A DNA stretch of 64,000 bases from Microbulbifer variabilis ATCC 700307 (GTDB taxonomy: Bacteria > Pseudomonadota > Gammaproteobacteria > Pseudomonadales > Cellvibrionaceae): assembly GCF_000380565.1 (NCBI RefSeq), contig NZ_AQYJ01000029.1, forward strand, positions 62,001 through 126,000, read 5' to 3'. Both the position numbers and the translations under genes were made by a program. Within the stretch, counting starts at the first letter, position 1. Each line of letters opens with the position of its first letter. Below are positions 1-7,920 of the stretch, one piece after another. A model generated the notes under the pieces. The model ran no database searches, was not told the origin of the DNA, and saw only the letters and a list, made by a program, of their open reading frames with translations.

Positions 1-80
1 AGATTTAGATGTTTGCCCGGTTGTGACCGCTGCCCAGCTAACAAGATCAAAACTTAAATATATGGAGTTTAACTAAGACA

Positions 81-530
81 ATGCATCCTGTACGCAAGCA
101 ACGTCTGATCCTGGTACTTGTCCTGGTCACCTTGTCTAGTGTCGCCGTGGGTTTTGTGACCTATGCGATGCGTGAAAATATGGATTATTTCTACGCGCCC
201 AGTGCTTTTGCGGCTGGAGAGGTCCCTTTTGAAAAGCGCATTCGCGCAGGCGGTTGCGTAGTGCCAGGCAGTGTGCAGCGCGCTGAAGATAGCCTGGATG
301 TGCGGTTTGTTATCACTGACGGTGAAGCCGAACTGGCCGTGGTATTCGACAAGATACTGCCGGATTTGTTTGCTGAGGGTGAAGCTGCAGTAATTTCCGG
401 GCGCCTGATGCAGGACGGCACCATGCGTGCAGACCAGGTCCTGGCCAAGCACGATGAAACCTATACGCCACCAGAGGTGGCTGAGTCTATGGTTTCTCAC
501 GAAAGCTGTGCTGATGGAGCAAAAATATGA
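81..530 (+). CDS. ccmE: CcmE, periplasmic heme chaperone of cytochrome c maturation
   Basis: CcmE accepts heme from the CcmABCD complex, holds it covalently on a histidine, and passes it to CcmF for attachment to apocytochrome c. The 149-residue protein starts with a short basic stretch and one membrane anchor (about residues 7-29), followed by the periplasmic OB-fold. The heme-binding segment LAKHDETYTPPE is present with His124 and Tyr128, spaced as in E. coli His130/Tyr134. The family motif usually written GGMVxPGSVxR reads GGCVVPGSV here, so a Cys replaces Met. The ATG at 81 is the first gene in the window; the stop overlaps the ccmF start by four bases (ATGA), so the two are probably translationally coupled. 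Identity is secure. Confidence 0.96.
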   Translation: MHPVRKQRLILVLVLVTLSSVAVGFVTYAMRENMDYFYAPSAFAAGEVPFEKRIRAGGCVVPGSVQRAEDSLDVRFVITDGEAELAVVFDKILPDLFAEGEAAVISGRLMQDGTMRADQVLAKHDETYTPPEVAESMVSHESCADGAKI

Positions 531-2512
531 TCCCTGAGTTGGGCCATTTTGCACTGGTAGCGGGATTGCTGCTTGCTATTGCCTTATCTGTCCTGCCTAT
601 TGCCGGCAGCTATACCGCTCGGCCCTTATGGATGGAGGCCGGTAAACCCCTCGCCATGGGCGTATTCGTCTTTGTATTGATCTCTTTTGCTTGCTTGACG
701 ATTGCCTTTGTACAGAGTGATTTCACAGTTAATTACGTCGCAAAGAACTCCAATAGTATTCTGCCTGTTTACTACAAAGTGACGGCAGTTTGGGGAGGGC
801 ATGAGGGCTCCATACTTCTATGGCTTTTGATTCAGGCTGGTTGGGCAGCTGCGGTTGCCATGTTCGGCCGGCAGTTGCCACCGGAGCTGTCGGCACGGGT
901 GCTGTCTGTAATGGGCATGGTGCTGATCGGTTTCTTCCTCTTTATCCTTTTAACTTCGAATCCATTCGATAGAACCCTGCCTTTCCCGCCGATGGAAGGT
1001 TCAGATCTCAATCCACTGTTGCAAGACCCGGGAATGATTTTCCATCCGCCCCTACTGTATATGGGGTATGTGGGGTTCTCTGTGGCTTTTGCATTCGCTA
1101 TTGCAGCCCTGCTCGGTGGCCAACTGGATGCAGTGTGGGCGCGCTGGGCCAGGCCCTGGACGGTCGTGGCCTGGGCTTTCCTCACCCTGGGTATCGCCCT
1201 GGGTAGTTGGTGGGCTTATTATGAACTCGGCTGGGGTGGCTGGTGGTTCTGGGACCCGGTGGAAAATGCTTCCTTGATGCCATGGCTTGTTGGCACTGCA
1301 CTGATGCACTCACTGGCGGTAACAGAGAAACGTGGTCTGTTTAAGAGCTGGACTATTTTGTTGGCGATATTCGCCTTCAGCCTGAGCTTACTAGGTACCT
1401 TCCTGGTACGTTCCGGAGTGATTACCTCAGTACATGCTTTTGCTACCGACCCCCTGCGGGGCAGTTTTATCCTTGGCTTCCTGGCGCTGGTTGTCGGGTT
1501 CTCCCTGTTGCTGTTTGCTTTGCGCGCGCCTTCAGTCAGTGCTCGCAGTGTATTCTCTTTCCGCTCCCTGGAGACTTTCCTGCTCGGCAATAATATTTTG
1601 CTGATCCTCATTATGGCGGTGGTGCTGACTGGTACTTTGTATCCATTGGTTGCAGATGCTTTGAACCTCGGCAAGATCAGTGTGGGACCGCCGTTCTTCA
1701 ATCTGTTCTTTGTACCGATAATGGTTGTGTTGTGCCTGCTGCTGGGTATGGGAGTGCACGCCAACTGGAAAGACAGCCGTTGGGACAAGTTATTGAATAT
1801 TTGGCGTTTGCCGTTTTTGGCAGCATTGGTTATCGCTCTGGTTTGGCCGTTGGCTTTTGACCATTACCACTGGGGGGCAGTGCTGGGTATCTTTATCGGT
1901 GCCTGGGTATTCTGTGCGAGCCTTGCCGATATCGTAACCAAGACCCGCAACGCCAAGTCTTTCTTTGCTGGATTAAAGCGCCAGCGTGCCAGCTATTATG
2001 GTATGCATCTCGCGCATATTGGCCTGGCTGTTGCAGTACTCGGGGTTGTATTAACTACGGTATACAGCGTGGAAGATGACCTGCGCATGGGGGCTGGGGA
2101 CAGCCATCAAGTGGCTGGCTACGATTTCAAATTTGATGGGGTGCGCCTCGCTCAGGGTCCAAACTACCGTGCCTTTGAAGGGGTGTTGCACGTAAGTAAA
2201 AATGGCGAACCTGTAGCAGAGCTGCTTCCGCAGAAGCGGAATTATTTCTCTGGCGGAAATACCATGACCGAGGCGGCGATCGACACTGGCCTGTTCCGCG
2301 ATATATACGTAGCCCTGGGCGAACCCTTGGACCGCAGCAATCCCAGCGGCGATTGGGCGGTAAGGCTGCAATATAAGGCATTTGTAGTATGGATCTGGCT
2401 CGGTGCTTTATTAATGGCGATTGGCGGTGGTATTGCGGTTGCGGATAAACGTTATCGTAAAGCCAAAGTGGCACGTCAGGTGCCGATTGCTGGCAATGTA
2501 GCTACTGCGTAG
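527..2512 (+). CDS. ccmF: CcmF, cytochrome c heme lyase subunit
   Basis: CcmF is the integral membrane heme lyase that takes heme from holo-CcmE and, with CcmH and CcmI, ligates it to the CXXCH motif of apocytochromes on the periplasmic side. The 661-residue product is the normal length and strongly hydrophobic, with many membrane helices. The tryptophan-rich WWD heme-handling motif (GWGGWWFWDPVENAS) lies near residues 235-250. Conserved histidines occur in FHPPLLYMGYVG (about 172-183), in MHSLAVTEKRG (about 260) and in YGMHLAHIGLA (about 490). It is overlapped by ccmE upstream and followed after 16 bases by ccmG, giving an ccmE-F-G operon. Confidence 0.97.
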   Translation: MIPELGHFALVAGLLLAIALSVLPIAGSYTARPLWMEAGKPLAMGVFVFVLISFACLTIAFVQSDFTVNYVAKNSNSILPVYYKVTAVWGGHEGSILLWLLIQAGWAAAVAMFGRQLPPELSARVLSVMGMVLIGFFLFILLTSNPFDRTLPFPPMEGSDLNPLLQDPGMIFHPPLLYMGYVGFSVAFAFAIAALLGGQLDAVWARWARPWTVVAWAFLTLGIALGSWWAYYELGWGGWWFWDPVENASLMPWLVGTALMHSLAVTEKRGLFKSWTILLAIFAFSLSLLGTFLVRSGVITSVHAFATDPLRGSFILGFLALVVGFSLLLFALRAPSVSARSVFSFRSLETFLLGNNILLILIMAVVLTGTLYPLVADALNLGKISVGPPFFNLFFVPIMVVLCLLLGMGVHANWKDSRWDKLLNIWRLPFLAALVIALVWPLAFDHYHWGAVLGIFIGAWVFCASLADIVTKTRNAKSFFAGLKRQRASYYGMHLAHIGLAVAVLGVVLTTVYSVEDDLRMGAGDSHQVAGYDFKFDGVRLAQGPNYRAFEGVLHVSKNGEPVAELLPQKRNYFSGGNTMTEAAIDTGLFRDIYVALGEPLDRSNPSGDWAVRLQYKAFVVWIWLGALLMAIGGGIAVADKRYRKAKVARQVPIAGNVATA

Positions 2513-2528
2513 ATTTGGGGAAGATAGT

Positions 2529-3113
2529 ATGTCCAGATTAAAACTTTTCTTGCCTCTGATTATTTTTATTGGATTGGCCGCACTTTTTTGGCGCGGCCTG
2601 TCCCTGAATCCGCAAGAAATGCCCTCCGCGTTGCTTAACAAGCCGGTGCCGGAATTTTCCCTGGAGAATGTTGCCGATAGTAATCAACTGTTGCAGAAGA
2701 GTGACTTACCAAAAGCGCCGCACTTGCTCAATGTGTGGGCGACCTGGTGTGTTGCTTGCCGGGTGGAACACCCCTATCTGAATGCCTTGGCGGAGCAGGG
2801 TGTCCCTATTGTTGGGGTCAACATGAAGGATGAGGACGAAGCTGCAATCAAGTGGCTGGAGAAATTCCACAACCCTTATATTTACAGCCTTGCAGACAGG
2901 GAAGGGCGCCTGGCCCTCGACTTGGGGGTTTTTGGAGCCCCGGAAACTTTCCTGGTGGATGCCGAGGGTACCATTCGCTGTAAGCATGTAGGCGTAGTGG
3001 ATAACAAGGTGTGGCAAACCAAGCTACAGCCCCTTTACGAAAAGCTGAAAACCCAGCATTGGGACGAGTTTGCCGGTGACCTATCAGATTCCCTCGTCTC
3101 CCGTTGTCAGTGA
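2529..3113 (+). CDS. ccmG: CcmG/DsbE, thiol:disulfide interchange protein
   Basis: CcmG is a membrane-tethered thioredoxin-like protein that keeps the heme-binding cysteines of apocytochrome c reduced. One N-terminal membrane anchor (about residues 5-22) precedes a TlpA-type thioredoxin fold with the active site WCVACRVEHP (Cys74 and Cys77) and the cis-Pro region GAPETFLVD. The C-terminal 15-18 residues after LQPLYEKLK are atypical: this tail runs through the beginning of the downstream YigZ-family gene in another frame, and the two genes overlap by about 38-44 bases. In a usual ccm operon ccmH follows ccmG; here ccmH and ccmI are about 28 kb downstream, so this end may be a rearrangement junction. 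Confidence 0.93.
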   Translation: MSRLKLFLPLIIFIGLAALFWRGLSLNPQEMPSALLNKPVPEFSLENVADSNQLLQKSDLPKAPHLLNVWATWCVACRVEHPYLNALAEQGVPIVGVNMKDEDEAAIKWLEKFHNPYIYSLADREGRLALDLGVFGAPETFLVDAEGTIRCKHVGVVDNKVWQTKLQPLYEKLKTQHWDEFAGDLSDSLVSRCQ

Positions 3114-3669
3114 GACCGAAGAAAAGAAAAGCCGCTTTATCTGTTGGTTGGGCCCGGTCGAAGATAAGGTGGAATTTCAGCAGCAACTTGACCTGGTTCG
3201 TGCAACATATCCGGATGCCAGTCACCACTGTACAGCATTGGTGATTGGCAACCCTTCCAATCCTGAAGTGATGCAAGCGGATGATGATGGTGAGCCTGGC
3301 GGCAGCGCCGGTCGTCCTATGCTGGAATTGCTGCTCAAACAGGGTATCGGTAATGTCGGAGCTATAGTTACCCGTTATTTTGGTGGTACCAAGCTGGGGG
3401 TTGGGGGTCTGATGCGGGCCTATAGAGGCTCAGTTGGCAGCGCCCTGCAAGAGGTCAGGCTCGACACTTTTGTACCTCTGGAAAGTATTGTCGTTGGCTG
3501 TAATTTTGCCCAGGAATCCCGCTTGCGTTTCCTGGTAGGGCGTCATCAGGGAAGCTGTGGGCCGGCAGAATATGCGAGCAAGGTTGTTATTCCCATCTCC
3601 CTGCCAAGTAGTGAATGGCCGTCTTTACGATTACAGCTTCTGGCTGAAAATTTTGAAGTACAGGATTAA
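3076..3669 (+). CDS. YigZ/IMPACT family protein
   Basis: This is a member of the UPF0029/IMPACT family (E. coli YigZ), a widely conserved protein with a ribosomal-protein-S5-like fold whose bacterial role is not firmly settled. The N-terminal part carries the family core: EKKSRFICWLGPV, then DDGEPGGSAGRPM and GAIVTRYFGGTKLGVGGLMRAY around residues 60-120. The C-terminal ferredoxin-like domain is short. GTG at 3076 (VTYQIP) or TTG at 3070 can be the start; both lie inside the end of ccmG, and no strong ribosome-binding site is visible, so translation is probably coupled to ccmG. Length (about 197 residues) is normal for the family. Confidence 0.9.
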   Translation: MTYQIPSSPVVSETEEKKSRFICWLGPVEDKVEFQQQLDLVRATYPDASHHCTALVIGNPSNPEVMQADDDGEPGGSAGRPMLELLLKQGIGNVGAIVTRYFGGTKLGVGGLMRAYRGSVGSALQEVRLDTFVPLESIVVGCNFAQESRLRFLVGRHQGSCGPAEYASKVVIPISLPSSEWPSLRLQLLAENFEVQD

Positions 3670-4869
3670 CTAAATAATCCCATTGCTCTTCAGCTGCTTA
3701 ATTTCTGTTTCTGAATATCCCAATTGGGAGAGAATGTCGAAGTTATCCTGCCCCATTGTTGGGGCTTGCTTGAACTCTGGCATTTCTTTGTCACAGCGAA
3801 TTGGCGGTGCGAGAATTTTAATTTGCTTTCCATTGTCATCATACATTGATTGTATTTTGCCATTCTCTGTGACAAATGGGTTGGTCAATGCTTGCTCCAC
3901 GTCATAAATAGGAGCTGCAGGAACGCGACTCGAAAATAGTTTAAGCCACTGGTTAGTCGTCTTCTTACTGAGAATCATATCCAGTATTTCTGTGAGTTGA
4001 TCTCGATTTTTTAGGCGTGTTTTGAAATCCAAAAATCTGGAGTCAGTGGTTAACTCAGGGTGCTCTATAGCCTTACATAGTTCTGTCCAGAATTTTTCCT
4101 TATTACACATTAGGTAAATCCAGTCGTCTTTGGTCCTATACAGTTGGCAAGGGGTAAGGGAAAAATGAGCCGAGCGGGGCTGTCGATGCTGGTTGTGCCC
4201 GGCATTCAACTGCCACATAGCTACATAGTTTAAATTATATAGTGCGTTATCAAATAAGCTGATATCGATATCTCTTCCCTTTTCCGTTTCCCTGGCACTG
4301 AAAATACCTGATACCAATCCAAGTGCCATAGCTACCCCGGTAGATAGGTCCACTAGTGAGAGGCCGCAACGTGTGGGTGGTCCGTCGGGTTCTCCTGTCA
4401 ACTTGAAGTAACCGGCCTCCGCTTGCATGGGATAATCGTAGCCTGGCCAAGATGCTCTTTCTCCACTCCTGCCAAAAGCGGTTAGGTGGGCGCAGACAAT
4501 TTTAGGGTTGACCTTTTTAAGGGCATCAAAAGTGATTCCCAATTTTTCAGGTACGTCACCACGTAGATTACCGGTTACCCCATCAGCAGTTGCAACGAGC
4601 CTATGGAGTATTTCCTGCCCTTCTCTCGATGTGAGGTTAAGGGACAAGCTCCGTTTATTGTGGTTGAGTCCCTGGAAAAACAAGCTGCTGTTATCTGATT
4701 TTTCACCTTTTATAAAATAGGGTCCAACGGTGCGGGCCACATCCCCACCATGGGAAATATCCTCAATTTTTATGATTTCAGCGCCTAAATTGGCGAGAAA
4801 TAATGTGCCAAAGGGGCCTGCGCCATATTGTTCTACGGCGATTACCCGCAAGCCGGAAAGAGGGAGCAT
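3670..4869 (-). CDS. Class III (CaiB/BaiF family) CoA-transferase
   Basis: Family III CoA-transferases move CoA between acyl-CoA and free carboxylates through an aspartyl-CoA thioester. The product (about 399 residues from ATG at 4869; in-frame GTG/TTG codons exist just upstream) shows the family opening LSGLRVIAVEQYGAGPFGT, LANLGAEIIKIE, and the catalytic Asp (about D174) in GLSLVDLSTG. It is divergent from a CitE-like lyase and two MaoC-like genes. That set occurs in itaconate degradation (Ict, Ich, Ccl) and in mesaconyl-CoA metabolism (Mct, Mch, Mcl), so an itaconate or mesaconate transferase is a reasonable inference; the exact substrate cannot be read from sequence. Codon use is more AT-rich than in the ccm genes. 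Confidence 0.85.
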   Translation of the reverse strand: MLPLSGLRVIAVEQYGAGPFGTLFLANLGAEIIKIEDISHGGDVARTVGPYFIKGEKSDNSSLFFQGLNHNKRSLSLNLTSREGQEILHRLVATADGVTGNLRGDVPEKLGITFDALKKVNPKIVCAHLTAFGRSGERASWPGYDYPMQAEAGYFKLTGEPDGPPTRCGLSLVDLSTGVAMALGLVSGIFSARETEKGRDIDISLFDNALYNLNYVAMWQLNAGHNQHRQPRSAHFSLTPCQLYRTKDDWIYLMCNKEKFWTELCKAIEHPELTTDSRFLDFKTRLKNRDQLTEILDMILSKKTTNQWLKLFSSRVPAAPIYDVEQALTNPFVTENGKIQSMYDDNGKQIKILAPPIRCDKEMPEFKQAPTMGQDNFDILSQLGYSETEIKQLKSNGII

Positions 4870-5005
4870 TGAGAAGTTCACCAATCTTTGTTTATCGTCA
4901 ATTACGATTTTAGGACAGATAAATCTGGGAGTGCTTCCCAGCAGTATTGATTAAGGAATGGGAGGCTGGCGCAAAAAAGAGTTTCAGTCCGATAAGCCAT
5001 TTTAA

Positions 5006-5056
5006 TTGACAGCGCTTAATGAGCTCATGATTTTTAGGGCTGCTAATATGCTGGGA
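5006..5056 (+). promoter_or_regulatory. Putative promoter region of the lyase/MaoC operon
   Basis: The 266-bp divergent intergenic space holds a perfect -35 hexamer TTGACA at 5006-5011, a 10-bp palindrome ATGAGCTCAT at 5019-5028 just after it, and an extended -10 element (TGC then TAATAT) at 5041-5049. The -35 and this -10 are too far apart to act together, so either the extended -10 works alone or a weaker -10 near 5029 is used. The palindrome could be an operator. This is pattern recognition only. Confidence 0.3.
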
Positions 5057-5135
5057 TAGATCTAAGTATGAAGATGTCATTAAGAGTTAAATTTTAAAGA
5101 TTTGGGCGAAGAAACCTGGTAAGGCGAAAGTGCAA

Positions 5136-5984
5136 ATGATGGACCGTGAGACAGTTTGTTTTTTTCGCAGTATTTTGTTTATTCCCGCTACACGTCCCGA
5201 CAGATATATAAAAGCGTTAATGAGCGAAGCCGATGTAGCATGTGTTGATCTGGAAGACGCTGTTGCACCAGGTGAGAAAGAAGCTGCCAGAGAGAAAGTC
5301 GTCGATTTCTTTAAAGCCGAAACCTCAAATTCTATTCAACGGGCATTGCGAATTAATCACCTGGCAAGTGAGCAGGGATTGAGAGACATGTTGTTGATAT
5401 TGAAGATGGAGCCGTTGCCAGACATCGTTATGATACCGAAGGTGGAATCCTCCGAGGAGATCGCTTGGTTTAACGAAGTCATGACCTCTCTTGAGCACCC
5501 TGTCAGATTGATACCCTTGGTTGAAACGACAAAAGGATTGGAAAACGCCATCAAAATTGCAATGGCGCCAAATGTAGTGGCTATCGGTTTTGGTTCAGCA
5601 GATTACTCATCCGAAGTAAGGGGAGATATGAGCTGGGATTCCCTTCTGTATGCTAGAGGGCGTATCGCGCAGGCAGCTGGACATGCCAATATAGCGGCAA
5701 TTGATGGGCCCTGGTTGGATCTAGGCGATGACCGTGGCCTGCTTGAGGACACACAAAAAATAACGGCATTGGGTTTTACTGGAAAAATTGCACTACATCC
5801 GGGTCAATTGCGGGGAATACATCGGGGAGTCTCTCCGTCGGAAGAAACTCTACGTCAAGCGCAAAAAATTGTAAATGCTTACAGGGCAAACAGGGGAGGG
5901 GTCTTGGTGGTCGATGGCCGGATGGTGGATATACCTGTGGTTGAGCGGGCGCAGCGGCTGATCAACCTGGCAAATAGGAAATAG
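5136..5984 (+). CDS. CitE-like HpcH/HpaI family acyl-CoA lyase
   Basis: This is a CitE/malyl-CoA-lyase superfamily TIM-barrel enzyme that cleaves 3-hydroxy-acyl-CoA type substrates by retro-Claisen chemistry with Mg2+. Signature segments are SILFIPATRPDRY (start), CVDLEDAVAP (Glu40-Asp41), MIPKVES, LVETTKGLENA (Glu130) and GFGSADYSSE (Asp156), which carry the metal ligands. At about 282 residues it is closer in size to CitE or (S)-citramalyl-CoA lyase than to longer malyl-CoA lyases. ATG at 5136 or 5139 is preferred over the upstream GTG at 5130 because AAGGCG sits nine bases before it. It heads a plus-strand operon with two MaoC-like genes. Confidence 0.85.
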   Translation: MMDRETVCFFRSILFIPATRPDRYIKALMSEADVACVDLEDAVAPGEKEAAREKVVDFFKAETSNSIQRALRINHLASEQGLRDMLLILKMEPLPDIVMIPKVESSEEIAWFNEVMTSLEHPVRLIPLVETTKGLENAIKIAMAPNVVAIGFGSADYSSEVRGDMSWDSLLYARGRIAQAAGHANIAAIDGPWLDLGDDRGLLEDTQKITALGFTGKIALHPGQLRGIHRGVSPSEETLRQAQKIVNAYRANRGGVLVVDGRMVDIPVVERAQRLINLANRK

Positions 5985-6030
5985 CCTTTCAGTTACGGCC
6001 AGGTAATTTGCTTTTCAGGACTTTATTTAT

Positions 6031-6558
6031 ATGGAACATCTTTGTTATCCCGGATATATAAGGGTAGGCGATAACCGATATAGGGAGAGATACGGTTTGG
6101 ATTTTGAAGATTTTCAGGTGGGTCAGGTTTTTAAACACCGCCCCGGAGTCACTATAAGCCAGCAGGATAATGTCGAGGAGTGTATTACTACATTTAACCA
6201 GGCAATGATACATTTTGATTCAAATTATGCAGCACAGACAGAGTTCAAGCAGCCACTAATTGTGACCACCTTGATTGTATCGCGCCTGATGGGAATGACC
6301 TGGAAAACGTTCAATCGGCGAAAAAGCATACTGGAGTGGAAAAGTATTGACATGCTCGCACCAGTATTTGGTGGGGATACTCTCTATGCCGAAAGTGAAA
6401 TCTTATTTGTTGGTGCAACTTCCAAAGACTCAGACGCAGGCCTGATAGAACTCGCTGTTCACGGCATTAACCAGGATAAAGTAAAGACGAATGAAATGCG
6501 TTGTAGTATGTTGATTTTCAAGCGGGATCATCTACCGTTTTCCGCAAATAATTACTAA
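6031..6558 (+). CDS. MaoC-like hydratase, resembles the C-terminal half of mesaconyl-CoA hydratase
   Basis: This 175-residue single hot-dog-domain protein belongs to the MaoC/(R)-enoyl-CoA hydratase superfamily. It opens with YGLDFEDFQVGQVFKHRPG (residues 21-39) and has a hydratase-like helix FNQAMIHFDSNYAAQ in which His61 is kept but the usual catalytic Asp is Asn56. From memory, the same N-x4-H arrangement occurs in the second half of the two-domain mesaconyl-CoA hydratase (Mch), so this gene looks like that half on its own. It follows the lyase by 46 bases and precedes a paralogue carrying the same opening motif. Active site and partner are inference. Confidence 0.75.
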   Translation: MEHLCYPGYIRVGDNRYRERYGLDFEDFQVGQVFKHRPGVTISQQDNVEECITTFNQAMIHFDSNYAAQTEFKQPLIVTTLIVSRLMGMTWKTFNRRKSILEWKSIDMLAPVFGGDTLYAESEILFVGATSKDSDAGLIELAVHGINQDKVKTNEMRCSMLIFKRDHLPFSANNY

Positions 6559-6592
6559 TGATTAAATCAATAGATTACGTTGGAGAGCCATT

Positions 6593-7111
6593 GTGAAGGA
6601 TTCATTCAGTTTTCTCCGTGAGGTTGAGCCCAATGTATTTATTGAAACTTATGGGGTAGATTTTGAGGATTTTGAAGTAGGCCAGGTTTTTGAGCACCGG
6701 CCGGGGCACACCTTCTCAGAAGCCAGCTCACTGAGCTATGCAGGCAATGTATTTGATCTCAGCCCCGGTTATGCTGATCAACGCTATGCCCGAAGGGTCT
6801 ATGGTGACCGGATAAAGGTATCTGAGACTTTTGTTTTAAGTGCGATGGCTCTTACAACCAAAACATTTGGTAAAGTCGTGGCAAACTTGAGTGTGACGGA
6901 TTGTAAGGTTGAACCAGTATATGTTGGTGATACTTTATATTTTGAATCAGCAATTCTCGGAAAACGCAAATCCAAATCACGCCCCGATCAGGGACTGCTA
7001 CATGTTAGTTCACGTGCGCATAATCAAGATGGCGCTTACGTATTAAGTTTCGAACGGAAACTGCTAGTTTACAGACGCAATGTTGGTCCTTATACAGCTG
7101 CCGGCTACTAA
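6593..7111 (+). CDS. MaoC-like hydratase, resembles the N-terminal half of mesaconyl-CoA hydratase
   Basis: This is a second 172-residue hot-dog-domain protein with nearly the same opening motif, YGVDFEDFEVGQVFEHRPG (residues 20-38). At the position of the catalytic helix it reads NVFDLSPGYADQRYA with no histidine, so it is probably the non-catalytic partner of the preceding gene. The middle (KTFGKVVANLSVTDCKVEPV, then YVGDTL) resembles the first domain of Mch-type proteins. GTG at 6593 is the start, with GGAGAG upstream. Tandem single-domain MaoC genes usually form heterodimers that mimic the two-domain enzyme. The next gene (PPTase) is convergent. Confidence 0.75.
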   Translation: MKDSFSFLREVEPNVFIETYGVDFEDFEVGQVFEHRPGHTFSEASSLSYAGNVFDLSPGYADQRYARRVYGDRIKVSETFVLSAMALTTKTFGKVVANLSVTDCKVEPVYVGDTLYFESAILGKRKSKSRPDQGLLHVSSRAHNQDGAYVLSFERKLLVYRRNVGPYTAAGY

Positions 7112-7197
7112 CTAATAGGATCAAAGTGTTCTGGGGGTCGATTATATAATGTGGTTCTTTTACCAAAAGCTCATTAATTCTAATATTATCAAGGGTA

Positions 7198-7920
7198 TCA
7201 ATATTCAATAAGTGTGAGAATACCACCTTGATGGAAACAGTATTTTCCATCATATATTTGACCCGATCTCACCTCAGGGGTTAGATTCCTTAGTAGTTTC
7301 AAAGATATTGTTTGCTGTACATGGTCAATGCTGAAAACTTCAGCGTCGAGGAAATCAAAATATTGTTTTACTTTTGGGTAGAGGGCTTTGAACAGGCTTT
7401 CCTTGATAGAAAATATCAAAGTTAACCAGTTGGCGTAAGGTAAGCCGGAATTGGAGAGTAATAGCTTTTCCTTTTCACTCACTATCAGGTTACTAATTTC
7501 ATTGGCGGTCTTATCTGTCACGGGTAATTCATAATCAATACCAAGCCCAACAGATTGTCTGCTGATTGCACAAACAGCTCTATTACCCGCATGTGTGATA
7601 GATCCAATCACACCTTTTGGCCATTGCGGGGACCGGTCCTGCCCAATCGGAATATCAATATTTTGATAACCATAATGATTTAAAGCTTGTTGGGCACAAT
7701 ACCTCCCTGCAAGAAACTCAGATTTACGTTTGTCTCGAGCTAAACGAACATCTTCAGATAAAGTAACATCCAGGGCCTTAAATAAAAGGTCGCTATACTC
7801 CTTGGGATTGAATTCACACTCGAATAGCTGACCCTGTAAAGGAAGCTTGGTAATTGGCCTTACTTCCGAAATAAATTCTTTAGTTCCCTGATTTTGAGGT
7901 GGAGTGCTTGTATGTATCAT
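7198..7920 (-). CDS. Sfp/EntD-type 4'-phosphopantetheinyl transferase
   Basis: This 240-residue enzyme transfers 4'-phosphopantetheine from CoA to carrier domains of NRPS, PKS or fatty-acid type proteins. Family motifs are all present: KSEFLAGRYCAQQAL (67-80), WPKGVIGSITHAGN (100-113), the Mg-binding GIDYELP (Asp129, Glu131) and FSIKESLFKALYP with Lys173-Glu174 and Lys178. The layout, including RxxxFLAGRxCA and WP.G..GSITH, is that of EntD/PcpS proteins, often linked to siderophore synthesis. No NRPS or PKS gene lies in the window, so its carrier protein is elsewhere. ATG at 7920. The gene is AT-rich like its neighbours and faces the MaoC operon. Confidence 0.88.
   Translation of the reverse strand: MIHTSTPPQNQGTKEFISEVRPITKLPLQGQLFECEFNPKEYSDLLFKALDVTLSEDVRLARDKRKSEFLAGRYCAQQALNHYGYQNIDIPIGQDRSPQWPKGVIGSITHAGNRAVCAISRQSVGLGIDYELPVTDKTANEISNLIVSEKEKLLLSNSGLPYANWLTLIFSIKESLFKALYPKVKQYFDFLDAEVFSIDHVQQTISLKLLRNLTPEVRSGQIYDGKYCFHQGGILTLIEY

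Noticed and set aside
2..76. Open frame before ccmE that might be the end of ccmD
   Set aside because: The peptide read from the window edge to the TAA at 74-76 does not look like a CcmD C-terminus, and too little sequence is present.
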